DNA of 64,000 nucleotides from Halovibrio variabilis (GCF_007991175.1 NZ_BJXV01000011.1:1-64000); one strand, 5' to 3'; shown: positions 8,251-17,868, counted from the stretch's first letter. The notes: generated by a model from the letters alone, not told the origin. Translations and numbers: made by a program.

Positions 8251-8414
8251 AGGAGGCTGTCCGGCTTAGCCGATCGTCGCGAGAAGCACGGATTTTGAGC
8301 CAAATTTATCGATCGTTTGAGGCGAATAGCGCGCTATTTAACGAAATCGATCGACTAAAGTTGGCCAAAATACCGGGATTCGCAGTAGATCAGTGTTAAG
8401 CCGGACAGGCTCCT
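8251..8414. repeat. 164-bp near-palindromic element with 18-bp terminal inverted repeats
   Basis: The ends 8251-8268 and 8397-8414 are inverted repeats matching at 17 of 18 positions (AGGAG, one mismatch, then CTGTCCGGCTTA). A perfect 14-bp palindrome, AATAGCGCGCTATT at 8325-8338, lies within one base of the exact centre. Between them the two arms resemble each other when one is reverse-complemented: the blocks GGATTTTGAGCCAAATTTA and GGTATTTTGGCCAACTTTA, then CGATCGTTT and CGATCGATTT. The whole segment could fold as one long imperfect hairpin, in the manner of MITE, ERIC or NEMIS elements. I see no target-site duplication and no coding capacity. It fills much of the 365-bp gap between the divergent rhodanese and gpmI genes. 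Confidence 0.75.
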
Positions 8415-8521
8415 AAATCATGACGCCTGGCAGTTGCCTGCGTTATGATGCCCCAAGCGTGCGCCCATCGCGACCCCGAATTTTTCGCGTCGTTCGGCTT
8501 GCCAATCTTAACGAGGTTTTT

Positions 8522-10090
8522 ATGGATACTTCTCGCACCCCGCGCCCCGTGGCGCTGATTATTCTCGATGGCTACGGCCACAACCCCGACAGCCGCCATA
8601 ATGCGGTAGCGGCGGCCCACAAACCGGTGATGGATAAGCTGTGGGAAGAACACCCCCATACCTTCGTTCACACCGATGGCCTTCACGTTGGCCTGCCCGA
8701 CGGGCAGATGGGCAACTCCGAAGTCGGGCATATGAATATTGGTGCAGGACGTATCGTTTATCAGGATTTCACCCGTATCAGCAAGGCAGTAGAAGACGGC
8801 GACCTGGATGTAAATGACAACCTCACCCAGCCGATTGACGACGCTGTCGCCAATGGCCGCCCGGTACACTTGATTGGCCTGCTATCCCCCGGCGGCGTGC
8901 ACAGCCATGAAGACCACTTTATTGCCATGGCCGAACTTGCCGCACGCCGCGGCGCCCAGCGCATTTTTATTCACGCCTTTCTCGACGGCCGCGATATGCC
9001 GCCGCAAAGCGCGCTGGCCTCAATTGAGCGCGCCAATGCCCGTTTAGCGGAGCTGGTGGGCGCTGACAACGGCTTTGTGGCCTCGATTATTGGCCGCTTT
9101 TACGCCATGGACCGTGACAACCGCTGGGAGCGCGTCGAGCAAGCCTACCGCCTACTCACCGATGGCCACGCTGAGTACTCCGCCACTAGCGCTGAAATCG
9201 CGTTACGCGATGCTTACCAGCGCGGCGAAACTGACGAATTCGTCGCCGCCAGCAGCGTGCCACTTCACGATGACCCCATTACCTTACAAGACGGCGATGC
9301 GGCGATTTTCCTCAACTTCCGTTCTGACCGCGCCCGGGAGTTGAGCCGCGCCTTTGCCGAGCCAGACTTCAATGGCTTTGAGCGCCGTGAGTGCCCGACG
9401 CTCGCAGGCCAAGGGCTGGTCATGATGACTCAGTACGCCGCAGACATCCCTTTACCCGCCGCCTTCCCGCCGTCAGACCTCAACGACACCTTGGGAGAAG
9501 TCGTCGCCAAGCGCGGTTTGACTCAACTGCGCATTGCCGAAACAGAAAAGTACCCCCACGTGACGTTCTTCTTTTCGGGCGGCAATGAAGCCGAATACGC
9601 AGGCGAAGAGCGTATCCTGGTGCCCTCACCGCGTGATGTGCGCACCTACGACGAAAAACCGGAAATGAGCGCGATTGAGATTACCGATAAACTTGTCGAC
9701 GCCATTGATGGCGGCCACTTTGATCTCATCGTTTGCAACTACGCCAACGGCGATATGGTCGGCCACACCGGTGATTTCAATGCTGCGGTAAAAGCCATCG
9801 AGACCGTCGATGCCTGCGTGGGTCGCGTGGTCGACGCCATTGAGCGCGCGGGCGGTGCTTGCTTAATTACCGCCGACCACGGTAACGCCGAGCAAATGGT
9901 GCACCCCGAAACGGGCGCACCGCAAACCGCTCACACCACCTTTGTGGTGCCGCTTATCTATGTCGGTGAACGTTCTGCCGCCCTTGAAGAGGGCAAGCTA
10001 TGCGACCTGGCCCCTACGCTGTTAACCATGATGGACCAGCAGCAGCCCGAGGCGATGACCGGTAATCCACTGATTCATTACAGCAAGTAG
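8522..10090 (+). CDS. gpmI: 2,3-bisphosphoglycerate-independent phosphoglycerate mutase GpmI
   Basis: Mn2+-dependent mutase interconverting 3- and 2-phosphoglycerate in glycolysis and gluconeogenesis. The protein has 522 residues from ATG 8522, which has GAGG upstream; the frame runs open back to 8420, but that part overlaps the palindromic element and is not conserved. Features of the alkaline-phosphatase superfamily are visible: [10 protein letters not shown] at the start, the nucleophile-Ser region [35 protein letters not shown], and the late metal-binding blocks [14 protein letters not shown] and [10 protein letters not shown]. It overlaps the next gene as TAGTG if the GTG start is used there, so the pair is probably cotranscribed, as gpmI-envC is in E. 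coli. Confidence 0.96.
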   Translation: MDTSRTPRPVALIILDGYGHNPDSRHNAVAAAHKPVMDKLWEEHPHTFVHTDGLHVGLPDGQMGNSEVGHMNIGAGRIVYQDFTRISKAVEDGDLDVNDNLTQPIDDAVANGRPVHLIGLLSPGGVHSHEDHFIAMAELAARRGAQRIFIHAFLDGRDMPPQSALASIERANARLAELVGADNGFVASIIGRFYAMDRDNRWERVEQAYRLLTDGHAEYSATSAEIALRDAYQRGETDEFVAASSVPLHDDPITLQDGDAAIFLNFRSDRARELSRAFAEPDFNGFERRECPTLAGQGLVMMTQYAADIPLPAAFPPSDLNDTLGEVVAKRGLTQLRIAETEKYPHVTFFFSGGNEAEYAGEERILVPSPRDVRTYDEKPEMSAIEITDKLVDAIDGGHFDLIVCNYANGDMVGHTGDFNAAVKAIETVDACVGRVVDAIERAGGACLITADHGNAEQMVHPETGAPQTAHTTFVVPLIYVGERSAALEEGKLCDLAPTLLTMMDQQQPEAMTGNPLIHYSK

Positions 10091-11232
10091 TGCCCATGCG
10101 GCCATCTTTAGCACTGACACTCTGGCTGGCGTTAGGTGTTGCGCCAGAAAGCTTCGCCCAGCAGGACTCAAGCACGGCGCGTCAGCAGTTGGATGCGATT
10201 GGCCAGGAGATCGAGTCCGTTGCCCAACGCCTCAGCGCCACCGGCGAGGCCCGCAATAGCGCCGAGCGTGAGCTAAAGGAAGTCGAAACCGAGCTTGCTG
10301 AAACCCATCGGCGCTTGGATACCCTGCAAGCCGAGCGCCGCCAGTTGAATGATGAAACCACCCAGCTCCGTGAGCATCGTGACCGGCTGGAGAGTGAGCG
10401 CGCCGATCAGTATGCGGCGTTGGGCCAGCAGCTCTCAGCGCTTTACCGCCTGGGCCCCACGCCGCAGCTCAAACTGCTGCTTAACCAGGGCGACCCCGCC
10501 GAGCTTGATCGTATGCAGGCGTATATGAACCGGCTGAGCGAAGCACGCAATCGCCGTTTAAACGCGATTGCCCGGCTCGACACCGCCCTCGCCGATACGC
10601 AAAATGAGCTACGCGAGCGGCAAGCCCGCCTTGATGCGTTGGCCGATGAGCTAGAAGAGCAAAGCGCACTGCTCGCCGAGCGCACCACCGAACGACGCGG
10701 TGTGGTTGCCAACCTGGATGACCGCTACGGCAGCGAAGCAGAGCGGCTGGCCGACCTCAATCAGAGCCGCGAAGAGGCCGAACGCGTGCTGCGCAACATC
10801 CAGGCAGAGATGGCAAGACTGGCTGAACCCACGCCGACTACGCATATTGTCAGCACTCAAGGCGACCTGCCTTGGCCGGTACAGGGGTCAATTATTAGCA
10901 ATTTCCACCATCGCGACGGCGTGCACTACAACGGCATTGTCATTCACGCCAGCGCGGGCACCCCGGTCACCGCCGTACACACGGGCCGCGTGGTATTCGC
11001 CGACTGGATGCGCGGGTTTGGTAACTTGCTAATAATCGACCATGGTGACCAAATTATGACGCTGCATGCCCACCTCCAGCAGTTCAGCGTCAGGCCTGGC
11101 CAGCAGGTCAACCGCGGCGATGAAATCGGCCGCGTAGGCGACAGCGGCGGCCAAACCCGTGCCGCCCTCTACTTTGAAGTTCGCCGCGGCGGCGCACCCA
11201 TTAACCCGCAGCGTTGGATTGCGCGCCGCTGA
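10090..11232 (+). CDS. envC: EnvC-like murein hydrolase activator
   Basis: Periplasmic protein with a signal peptide (LALTLWLALGVAPESFAQ), a long coiled coil (about residues 25-250, rich in Glu, Arg, Leu, Gln) and a C-terminal LytM/M23 domain (about 260-380). The metal ligands of active M23 peptidases are degenerate. The HxxxD site reads HYNGIV, with Val where Asp is expected, and the HxH motif is replaced by ALYFEVRRGG. This is the EnvC state: no hydrolysis, but activation of AmiA/AmiB amidases at the septum. The start is GTG 10090 (overlapping the gpmI stop) or ATG 10096; both give a functional signal peptide. The order gpmI-envC-ctp is common in gammaproteobacteria. Confidence 0.9.
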   Translation: MPMRPSLALTLWLALGVAPESFAQQDSSTARQQLDAIGQEIESVAQRLSATGEARNSAERELKEVETELAETHRRLDTLQAERRQLNDETTQLREHRDRLESERADQYAALGQQLSALYRLGPTPQLKLLLNQGDPAELDRMQAYMNRLSEARNRRLNAIARLDTALADTQNELRERQARLDALADELEEQSALLAERTTERRGVVANLDDRYGSEAERLADLNQSREEAERVLRNIQAEMARLAEPTPTTHIVSTQGDLPWPVQGSIISNFHHRDGVHYNGIVIHASAGTPVTAVHTGRVVFADWMRGFGNLLIIDHGDQIMTLHAHLQQFSVRPGQQVNRGDEIGRVGDSGGQTRAALYFEVRRGGAPINPQRWIARR

Positions 11233-11348
11233 CGGGATAAGCTGCACGACGGTTGATGCCACCACATTTTATGATGTCTCAGCTATTGTTAGTATTTCAA
11301 CTTCAGGGTGACGCTTTAAGGCGCCACCTATCGCCTTGCGGAGTCTGC

Positions 11349-12662
11349 ATGACGCTATCTGTTACCGAGGTATCGGCCCCCGCCAAGCGCTTCTTGGCCA
11401 CCCTGCTCCCGATTGCTTTGCTCTCGGCCCCGCTGACGCTTTTCGCCCAGCCCAGCGCCAGCGTGGAACGTCAAAGCGTTAGCGATGCACTGCCGTTAGA
11501 AGACATCCAAACGTTCGCCGAGGTGTTCGAGCGCATTAAGCGTGCCTACGTTGAAGAGGTCGATGACCGAGCACTGCTGCGCAACGCCATGCGCGGCATG
11601 CTCAGTGAACTGGACCCCCACTCTGCCTACCTGGATGAGGAGGAGTATCAAAGCCTGCGAGAGTCCACCCAAGGTGAGTTTGGCGGGATTGGTATCGAAG
11701 TGGGCATGGAAAACGGTCAGTTGATGGTGATTACACCGATTGATGACACGCCCGCTTCCCGCGCAGGCTTGCTATCCCGCGATATTATCATTGCCATCGA
11801 TGGCACCCCCACCGAGAGCATGTCGCTGCAAGAAGCGGTGACCCTGATGCGCGGCGAACCGGGCAGCGAACTACAGATCAGTGTACTGCGTTCAGGCGAA
11901 GACACGCCCCGGGAGTTTACCCTGACCCGCGAGGTTATTCGCAGCGAAAGCGTTAAACACGAGGTGCTTGAGCCCGGTTACGGTTACCTGCGTATTAGCC
12001 AGTTTCAGTCACGCACGACCGAACAGGCCCGCGAGGCGCTTGAGCAAATGGCGCGCGAACAGCCGCTAGAAGGGTTGATACTCGATTTACGTAACAACCC
12101 CGGCGGGGTACTGCAAGCCGCCGTGGGGATTGCCGACCTGTTCCTGGATGATGGCTTGATTGTGTATACCGAAGGGCGCCTTTCAGATACCGAGATGTCG
12201 TTCTCCGCCTCTTCACCGACGCCGGCTGGCGATGTTCCGTTAGTAGTTTTGGTTAACGGTGGCAGTGCCTCAGCGGCAGAGATCGTCGCCGGTGCGCTGC
12301 AGGACCAGCGGCGTGGCGTGATCATGGGCACCGACAGCTTTGGCAAAGGCTCTGTGCAGCAGATAATGCCGTTGGGCAATGGCGAAGGTCTCAAGCTCAC
12401 CACGGCGCTTTACTACACCCCGAATGGCCGTTCGATTCAGGCCCAAGGCATTGAACCCGACGTCAATGTCGTACGCGGCAGGCTAGAAGTCGCCGAGAGA
12501 CGCCCGGAAATTCGTGAGGCCGACCTGGAGGGGCACTTAAGCGGTCAACAAGCCCCCCGTGACCGCCAGGAAATGACCGAGCGGCTATCCAACGACTACC
12601 AGCTCAGCGAAGCCCTCAACTTGCTCAAAGCGCTTAATGTGGTCGACCGCCGTCGGCGTTAA
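11349..12662 (+). CDS. S41 family C-terminal processing peptidase (CtpA-type)
   Basis: Periplasmic serine protease of 437 residues. It has an N-terminal signal or anchor (FLATLLPIALLSAPLTLFAQ), a CtpA N-terminal region with RAYVEEVDDRALL and GMLSELDPHS, a PDZ domain (about residues 95-180: GIGIEVGMENGQLMVI, then AGLLSRDIIIAIDG) and the S41 catalytic core. NGGSASAAEIVAGAL carries the nucleophilic Ser and DSFGKGSVQ the general-base Lys. Start ATG 11349 has GGAG five bases upstream; the frame extends back to 11253 without conservation. Relatives with partner lipoproteins degrade cell-wall hydrolases, which fits a gene following envC, but no substrate is shown here. Confidence 0.9.
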   Translation: MTLSVTEVSAPAKRFLATLLPIALLSAPLTLFAQPSASVERQSVSDALPLEDIQTFAEVFERIKRAYVEEVDDRALLRNAMRGMLSELDPHSAYLDEEEYQSLRESTQGEFGGIGIEVGMENGQLMVITPIDDTPASRAGLLSRDIIIAIDGTPTESMSLQEAVTLMRGEPGSELQISVLRSGEDTPREFTLTREVIRSESVKHEVLEPGYGYLRISQFQSRTTEQAREALEQMAREQPLEGLILDLRNNPGGVLQAAVGIADLFLDDGLIVYTEGRLSDTEMSFSASSPTPAGDVPLVVLVNGGSASAAEIVAGALQDQRRGVIMGTDSFGKGSVQQIMPLGNGEGLKLTTALYYTPNGRSIQAQGIEPDVNVVRGRLEVAERRPEIREADLEGHLSGQQAPRDRQEMTERLSNDYQLSEALNLLKALNVVDRRRR

Positions 12663-12679
12663 CGACAGGTTTAACGACA
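12659..12679. repeat. duplicated TTAACGACA spanning both convergent stop codons
   Basis: TTAACGACA occurs at 12659-12667 and 12671-12679 (period 12). The first copy contains the TAA stop of the + strand protease gene and the second contains the stop of the - strand ubiI gene. No terminator hairpin is seen between these convergent genes. Confidence 0.7.
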
Positions 12680-13951
12680 ACTGAGCGGCAGGCGGCCGCG
12701 TTCCCCGGTCGCCTGCCGCATGAGTACGCGCTTTAGCGGCACTAACTGATTCATACCGCTCATGCCCAGGTTGCGCGCCAGCGTCAGTCCCGGATCGTGG
12801 CTGCCAAACAGCACTTTAAAGGCTTTCATTAGCCCCAGCATGGCGCTGTTATCAAAGCGGCGCCGACGCTCGTAACGCTTTAAGGTGCTTAATTCACCCC
12901 AGGGAGCACCGCGCTGCCAGGCATGCACCACCTCTTCCGCTAATACCGCCGCATCCATCAAGCCCAAATTGACCCCCTGCCCCGCCAACGGATGAATATT
13001 GTGCGCCGCGTCACCGACCAGTGCGAAATGCGGCTGCACGTAGTGGCGCGCATGGCGCTGAACTAACGGAAAACGGTGAGCCTTATCGCAGGCGGTTACC
13101 TCGCCTAAGCGGTGGTCAAACGCTTCCCCCAGCGCCGCCCCAAGCGCTTCTTGAGACAGTTCACTCAGCTCAGCGGCATGCGTTGGCGTGGTCGACCAGA
13201 CAATCGAGCAGTAACGGTCGTCGCCCTCTACCGTTAGCGGCAGAAACGCCAGTGGTCGCCCGTCGATAAACGCCTGCCGAGCCTTGCCGCCATGGGGCTT
13301 GGCGCAATGCACCGTGGTTACCACAGCGTCCTGCTGCATATCGTCGCTAGCCACCTCAATACCGGCCATTTCGCGCAGTACCGAGTGAGCCCCGTCAGCG
13401 GCGACGATTAGCGGCGCATAAAGCTGGCGTTCGTCGTCTAGCACCAGCCAATGGCCACTGGCCGAATGCTGCGAAGCGCTATCGGTAGGACGCTGTAGCG
13501 CGGCAAGGCTAACGCCAAAAAACGCGGTGACGTTGGAGTGGTTGAGCACCTGTCGATTGAGCGCGGCCAGGGTAACCGCATTTTCAACAATATGGCCCAG
13601 CACGGCGACACCCGCCTCATCAGCGGAAAAGGCAATTTCACCGCTGCCTTCGGCATCCCATACCTGCATGCCTTGGTAGGGCGTTACCCGGGTTTTCTGC
13701 ATAACGGGCCAAGCGCCCAAATGGGTGAGCAAGCGTTGAGAGACTGGCGTTAACGCACTGACTCGCGGCGTCGGCAGCGTAGCGTTTGCATCGTCAAGGC
13801 TAAGCGGCGCTGGCTGTGCTTCTACCAGCGCCACCTGCATGCCTGCCTGGGCCAGCAGCGCGCAGAGCGCGGTGCCGACCATGCCGCCGCCGACAATAAT
13901 CGCCTCAAAGCTTTCCACTGGCGGCTTCGCACTAGATGAGTCCGTATGCAT
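12671..13951 (-). CDS. ubiI: UbiI/VisC-type FAD-dependent ubiquinone hydroxylase
   Basis: Flavin monooxygenase of the UbiH/UbiF/VisC/COQ6 family. Position after ubiH in the ygfB-pepP-ubiH-ubiI order makes UbiI (C5 hydroxylation of the ubiquinone ring) the best call; a UbiF-like C6 hydroxylase is the alternative. The 426-residue protein has an N-terminal GG-doublet Rossmann motif, IIVGGGMVGTAL, the DG motif (VAADGAHSVLREMAG) and the FAD ribose motif FALVGDAAHNIHPLAGQGVN, which is the family signature. It starts at ATG 13951, 40 bases after ubiH. The 3' end overlaps a small repeat shared with the convergent protease gene. Confidence 0.88.
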   Translation of the reverse strand: MHTDSSSAKPPVESFEAIIVGGGMVGTALCALLAQAGMQVALVEAQPAPLSLDDANATLPTPRVSALTPVSQRLLTHLGAWPVMQKTRVTPYQGMQVWDAEGSGEIAFSADEAGVAVLGHIVENAVTLAALNRQVLNHSNVTAFFGVSLAALQRPTDSASQHSASGHWLVLDDERQLYAPLIVAADGAHSVLREMAGIEVASDDMQQDAVVTTVHCAKPHGGKARQAFIDGRPLAFLPLTVEGDDRYCSIVWSTTPTHAAELSELSQEALGAALGEAFDHRLGEVTACDKAHRFPLVQRHARHYVQPHFALVGDAAHNIHPLAGQGVNLGLMDAAVLAEEVVHAWQRGAPWGELSTLKRYERRRRFDNSAMLGLMKAFKVLFGSHDPGLTLARNLGMSGMNQLVPLKRVLMRQATGERGRLPLSCR

Positions 13952-13991
13952 AGCGTTCCTTTCAATGACCTATGGGTTAACGGTTAACCAC

Positions 13992-15233
13992 TTAACGTTC
14001 TAAGCCCATGGCGCGACGGGCCAGCCCCCGCCGCAGCGGCCCGATAAGATTCAGGCCGGTTAACCCGGCGGCGCGGGCGTGGGGCAGTAGTGGGAAAGAG
14101 AGCCCAAACAGCCGAACCAGGCCATCGCTAAAGCGAATCACATTGGCGCGGTCTCGGGAGCGCTGCTTTTCAAAGGCTTGCAGCGTGGTCATATCGCCCA
14201 GCGGCCGCTTGGCCTGCTCACCCTGCTCCAGCGCTTCGACAAGATCCATCACCCCACGCAGCGCTAGGTTAAAACCCTGCCCGGCGACCGGATGCAAGGC
14301 GTGGGCCGCATTGCCCAATACCGCCAGCCCTGGGCGCACCGGCTCCTCGGCGGTCACCAGCGAAAGCGGGTAGGCGTGGCGGGTGCCTACCCGGGTAAAC
14401 CGGCCGACACGATCACCAAACGCCTGCTGTAGCTGGAGCAGAAAGTCACGCTCGGGAAGTGCCATACGCGCTTTTTCGCCGCCGCTGGGGTGTGTCCAAA
14501 TCAACTCCATGGCTTGGCCCGGCAGTGGCAGTAGCGCCATAGGCCCCTGGGCGGTAAAGCGCTCATAAGCGACCCCATGATGAGGCTGGCTTACCCCCAC
14601 GTGAGCGATAAGCGCTGTTTGCTCGTAGGGCTCGCGGCGGCTGCTAATCCCCAGTTGCTCTTTAAGCCCTGACCGGCCGCCGTCGGCCAGCACCGTTAAT
14701 CCTGCCTTTAACTGGCTGCCATCGGAAAGCTGTAAGTGATGCTCGCCCGCCACCGGGGTAAGTTGCTCCACTTTCGCCGGGCAGTGCCATTCCAGGGGCA
14801 GCTGAGCAAGCCGCTGGTGAAGCACTCGGCCCATCCAGGCGTTAGGGATAACATGACCCAGCGCGGCAACGCCCAGCTCGTCAGCGCTCAGCCGGGTCGC
14901 GCCTAAACGGCCGCGCTCGCTGATATGAATGCGCTTGATCGGTGTGGCCTCACCGCACATCGCCTCCCAAACACCCAACTGCTCAAAGCGCTGCGCCGAG
15001 CCTTCTGCAATCGCGCTGGCCCGGGCATCAAAACTGGGCTGCCAGGCATTGTCCGGCGGCTGAACCGCCATTGGTGCCGATTCAATAATCGCCACACGCC
15101 AGCCATAGCGCTCGACCAGTGGCGCCAGCGCGCAGCCTAAGCTGGCGCCTACCAGCCCGCCACCCACAATCACAATGTCGTGGGTCAGCGCACTTCCGGC
15201 TGCTTGATTCGTCCTTTGTTCAGCGCCTTGCAT
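13992..15233 (-). CDS. ubiH: 2-octaprenyl-6-methoxyphenol hydroxylase UbiH
   Basis: FAD-dependent hydroxylase (C1 hydroxylation) of aerobic ubiquinone synthesis, membrane associated. The 413-residue protein shows IVIVGGGLVGASLGCAL as the FAD-binding loop, LTVLADGGRSGLKEQLGI as the DG motif, and AVLGNAAHALHPVAGQGFN. In that last motif Asn stands where most relatives have Asp (GDAAH), as is often seen in UbiH proteins. Start ATG 15233 has a GGAGAAGG ribosome-binding site; the frame extends to 15272 without conservation. It lies downstream of pepP in an operon-like row. Confidence 0.9.
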   Translation of the reverse strand: MQGAEQRTNQAAGSALTHDIVIVGGGLVGASLGCALAPLVERYGWRVAIIESAPMAVQPPDNAWQPSFDARASAIAEGSAQRFEQLGVWEAMCGEATPIKRIHISERGRLGATRLSADELGVAALGHVIPNAWMGRVLHQRLAQLPLEWHCPAKVEQLTPVAGEHHLQLSDGSQLKAGLTVLADGGRSGLKEQLGISSRREPYEQTALIAHVGVSQPHHGVAYERFTAQGPMALLPLPGQAMELIWTHPSGGEKARMALPERDFLLQLQQAFGDRVGRFTRVGTRHAYPLSLVTAEEPVRPGLAVLGNAAHALHPVAGQGFNLALRGVMDLVEALEQGEQAKRPLGDMTTLQAFEKQRSRDRANVIRFSDGLVRLFGLSFPLLPHARAAGLTGLNLIGPLRRGLARRAMGLER

Positions 15234-15325
15234 CGCCTTCTCCCTCTCAATACAGCCGCACCTTGGAGACAACTAATAATTCGTAATGTAATTTACATAA
15301 AGACCAGTTAGCCTACTAGGACTGA

Positions 15326-16681
15326 TTACTTTTTAGCCATCAATGCCTCGATTTCAACAATCTGTTTAGGCACGTCTGCGGTCAGCACTTCATGGCCGTG
15401 ACGCGTCACCACCACATTGTCTTCGATCCGAATGCCAATACCGCGATAGGCCTTGGGAATGTCGTCATCGACAGGTATATACAGGCCGGGCTCTACCGTG
15501 AGCACCATCCCTACAGCCAGCGGCCTGGGCGTTTGCTCATCCAGCTTATAAGTGCCGACATCGTGGACATCCAACCCCAGCCAATGGGAGGTGGAGTGGA
15601 GGTAAAAGCGCTTGTAGCTGTTGTCATCAACGCGGGCCTGAACGTCGCCTTCCAGCAGGCCAAGCTTGATCAGCCCGGCGGTTAAATCCGTCACTACCTG
15701 CTGGTGAATGTCCGTTAGCGTGGCACCGGGCTGAACGGCGTTAACCGCGCGCTCTTGGGCCTCTAACACCACTTGGTAGAGTGCCCGTTGGGCGTCGCTA
15801 AACCGCCCGGCCACCGGGAATGTGCGGGTAATATCGCCCGCGTAGAGGTCAAATTCAGCGCCCGCGTCGATCAGCACTAATCCGTCTTCACATAGCGGAG
15901 CGCTGTTTTCAATATAGTGCAGAACACAGGCGTTAGCACCGCTGCCCACAATCGTGCTGTAGGCGGGACCACTGGCGCCTTGCCAAACAAACTCATGCTC
16001 TAACTCGGCCTGGAGCTGAAACTCACCCAGCCCTGGGCGCGACGCCTGCATGGCGCGCCGATGGGCGTGAGCCGATATCAACGCCGCATGGCGCAGCAGG
16101 GCAATCTCAGCCTCGCTTTTAATCAGCCGCATGGCGTGAATCAGCGGGCTAATATCCAGCCAGCCTTTTAGCGGCGGCCGCCCGCGCCTGAGCCCTGCCT
16201 GGGCGTCTGCCAAGGCGTCTTCGGCGATAATCAGCGCCTCAGCGCTGTCCAGCGGCAAATAGAGCAGCTCACGGCCCGCTAGCAGTTCTGGCAGGCGCTC
16301 ATCGCGGTCCGCGTTTTCAAACGCCTGGTCAATCCCGTGTTCAACGACCACGCCCGCGGCGCCCAGTCGGCGCCCCGTCCAGGCTTCCATCGTGGGGTCG
16401 CGATCCTGGCAGAACACCACGCTTTGTCCTTCAGCGCGCCCTGGGAGCAGCACCAGCAGGGCATCCGGCTCGCGAATGCCGGTTAGGTAGTAAAAATCGC
16501 TGTTCTGGCGGAAGGCGAACTCACTGTCCCGCGAGCGGGTCATTAACCCAGCGCCAGGAAGCACCACGGCGGCGTTATCCGGCAGTTGGGCCATTAGCGC
16601 GTCGCGGCGGTGACGATATTCCGCCGCGCTGATCGCCGGGGGGCGAGGTAGCAGCGTCGATAACACAGGGTCAGGCAGCAT
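15326..16681 (-). CDS. pepP: Xaa-Pro aminopeptidase PepP
   Basis: Aminopeptidase P removes N-terminal residues preceding proline and needs two Mn2+ ions. The 451-residue protein has an N-terminal creatinase-like domain (SDFYYLTGIREPDALLVL) and the C-terminal pita-bread domain. Metal ligands are visible in LIDAGAEFDLYAGDITRTFP (two Asp), the His motif YLHSTSHWLGLDVHD, VLTVEPGLYIP and GIRIEDNVVV (two Glu). ATG 16681 follows an AGGAG site; an upstream TTG at 16696 is less likely. ubiH begins 92 bases downstream, so the ygfB-pepP-ubiH-ubiI operon order of E. coli is preserved. Confidence 0.95.
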   Translation of the reverse strand: MLPDPVLSTLLPRPPAISAAEYRHRRDALMAQLPDNAAVVLPGAGLMTRSRDSEFAFRQNSDFYYLTGIREPDALLVLLPGRAEGQSVVFCQDRDPTMEAWTGRRLGAAGVVVEHGIDQAFENADRDERLPELLAGRELLYLPLDSAEALIIAEDALADAQAGLRRGRPPLKGWLDISPLIHAMRLIKSEAEIALLRHAALISAHAHRRAMQASRPGLGEFQLQAELEHEFVWQGASGPAYSTIVGSGANACVLHYIENSAPLCEDGLVLIDAGAEFDLYAGDITRTFPVAGRFSDAQRALYQVVLEAQERAVNAVQPGATLTDIHQQVVTDLTAGLIKLGLLEGDVQARVDDNSYKRFYLHSTSHWLGLDVHDVGTYKLDEQTPRPLAVGMVLTVEPGLYIPVDDDIPKAYRGIGIRIEDNVVVTRHGHEVLTADVPKQIVEIEALMAKK

Positions 16682-16714
16682 AGCGGCTCCTATCAAAATG
16701 ATGCGGGCGGCGTA

Positions 16715-17293
16715 TTAATGAACGGGCGCGTCGGTTTGCTCGACTTGTGGCATGCCGGGGTGCTGTTCGGTATACAGCAGCATCGCGGCCATGCGGGCAT
16801 GCTCGGTCAGCGCAAACAGATCGTTTTCATTTTCGGGGCTATCGTCGATGTCGGTATCGATACGTCCCAGGGCTTCTAAGTCCCCAATCGCCTCGCGAAG
16901 CGCCTGAGACCAGCGTTCGCGAAGGTCGTTGTCAGTCACCTCATCCACCACTTCGATAAAGCCTAGCGTCCAGTCTTTAAGCCCCTGCGCCTGCTCGCCT
17001 AACGAAAACAGTTCATCAGGCAGCAATGGCGTATAGTCCAGGTCGCTGGCGCTTAACGCCTCCAATGTTTGCCGCCGCCAGCCAAGCAGCCGCTCGGCGC
17101 TGGCCTGATCGCGAGGCTGTTCAACGCCTAAACTCTGGCAGACTTCGTCTAGCCACGCTTCGGCACTGACATCGCGAAGCGCCAGCAGCGCGCATAAACG
17201 ACCATCCAAAAAAGCCGGGGACTGCATGCTGCCATGCAGTAGAAAAACATCTGCTACGTCAGAGAAATCCTGACGTTCATCAATCAATGACAT
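16715..17293 (-). CDS. YecA/YgfB family protein
   Basis: A 192-residue UPF0149 (YgfB/YecA) protein starting MSLIDERQDFSDVADVF at ATG 17293. Family signs include LHGSMQSPAFLDGRLCALLAL, ALSASDLDYTPLLPDE and the acidic segment NENDLFALTEHARMAAMLLYTEQ. E. coli YgfB has no established biochemical activity; in Pseudomonas aeruginosa YgfB influences ampDh3 expression and beta-lactam resistance. The gene heads the pepP-ubiH-ubiI row and diverges from zapA across 181 bases. It lacks the C-terminal SEC-C zinc motif of longer YecA proteins. Confidence 0.88.
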   Translation of the reverse strand: MSLIDERQDFSDVADVFLLHGSMQSPAFLDGRLCALLALRDVSAEAWLDEVCQSLGVEQPRDQASAERLLGWRRQTLEALSASDLDYTPLLPDELFSLGEQAQGLKDWTLGFIEVVDEVTDNDLRERWSQALREAIGDLEALGRIDTDIDDSPENENDLFALTEHARMAAMLLYTEQHPGMPQVEQTDAPVH

Positions 17294-17474
17294 CGTCGTT
17301 ACTAACCTCTTATTTACTGGGTGTGTAGGCAATAGGGTGACGGCAATGGTACCGACTACTGGCGCCTGCGCGTTGACCGCGCACAAGCGCCTCTCTTATA
17401 GTGAGCAACACCTATCTTCCTATGCAGTGATGTTAACGCATTGGGCCCCTTGCTGGCCCGTGCTGGAGTCTTTG

Positions 17475-17774
17475 ATGAGTAACGCCAAGCGGCCAACCAA
17501 AGAAGTAAGCCTGTTAGGGCGAGGTTATATCATTGCCTGTGACACGGGCGAAGAAGCCAAACTGGATCGCGCCGCGCGCTACCTAGACCGCGCCATGCAG
17601 GGCATCAATGCCCAAAGCAGCGTTCTCGGCAGTGAACGCGTTGCCATTATGGCGGCGCTCAACATCACCCACGAGCTTCTCGAAGCCATGGATGAACAAC
17701 GGGCCAGTGAAGAGCATCTTAACCGGCTAAATGCTCGCCTTGAACGGGCATTGGCCAAGACCCGCCAGCCCTAG
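17475..17774 (+). CDS. zapA: cell division protein ZapA
   Basis: A 99-residue FtsZ-ring stabiliser that bundles FtsZ protofilaments at mid-cell. The beta-hairpin start (KEVSLLGRGYIIAC) leads into the helical region DRAARYLDRAMQGIN and a C-terminal coiled coil ending LNARLERALAKTRQP. The start at ATG 17475 has GGAG upstream; the open frame extends to 17337 but the extra residues do not belong to the family. It is followed by 6S RNA and ygfA in the same order as in E. coli, and its intergenic region with ygfB must hold both promoters. Confidence 0.93.
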   Translation: MSNAKRPTKEVSLLGRGYIIACDTGEEAKLDRAARYLDRAMQGINAQSSVLGSERVAIMAALNITHELLEAMDEQRASEEHLNRLNARLERALAKTRQP

Positions 17775-17840
17775 GCATTGGCTAAAAGCAGCGTTATCTA
17801 TAAATAGCCTGAAAACGCCGCAAACGTTTAAGCCACCCCT

Positions 17841-17868
17841 TTGGCATTCGCCGCTGCTCTGTTAGGAT
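17841..17868 (+). promoter_or_regulatory. sigma70 promoter of 6S RNA
   Basis: TTGGCA at 17841-17846 and TAGGAT at 17863-17868 are separated by 16 bases. A start 7 bases after the -10 falls on G17875, exactly where the closing stem of the predicted 6S RNA begins. Confidence 0.7.

Noticed and set aside
8033..8399. Two overlapping open frames across the rhodanese/gpmI gap
   Set aside because: They run through the palindromic element and the rhodanese start, with unlikely composition; no family signal.
14128..14150. Possible defect of UbiH because of GNAAH instead of GDAAH
   Set aside because: Asn at this place is common in UbiH proteins and the rest of the motif is intact.
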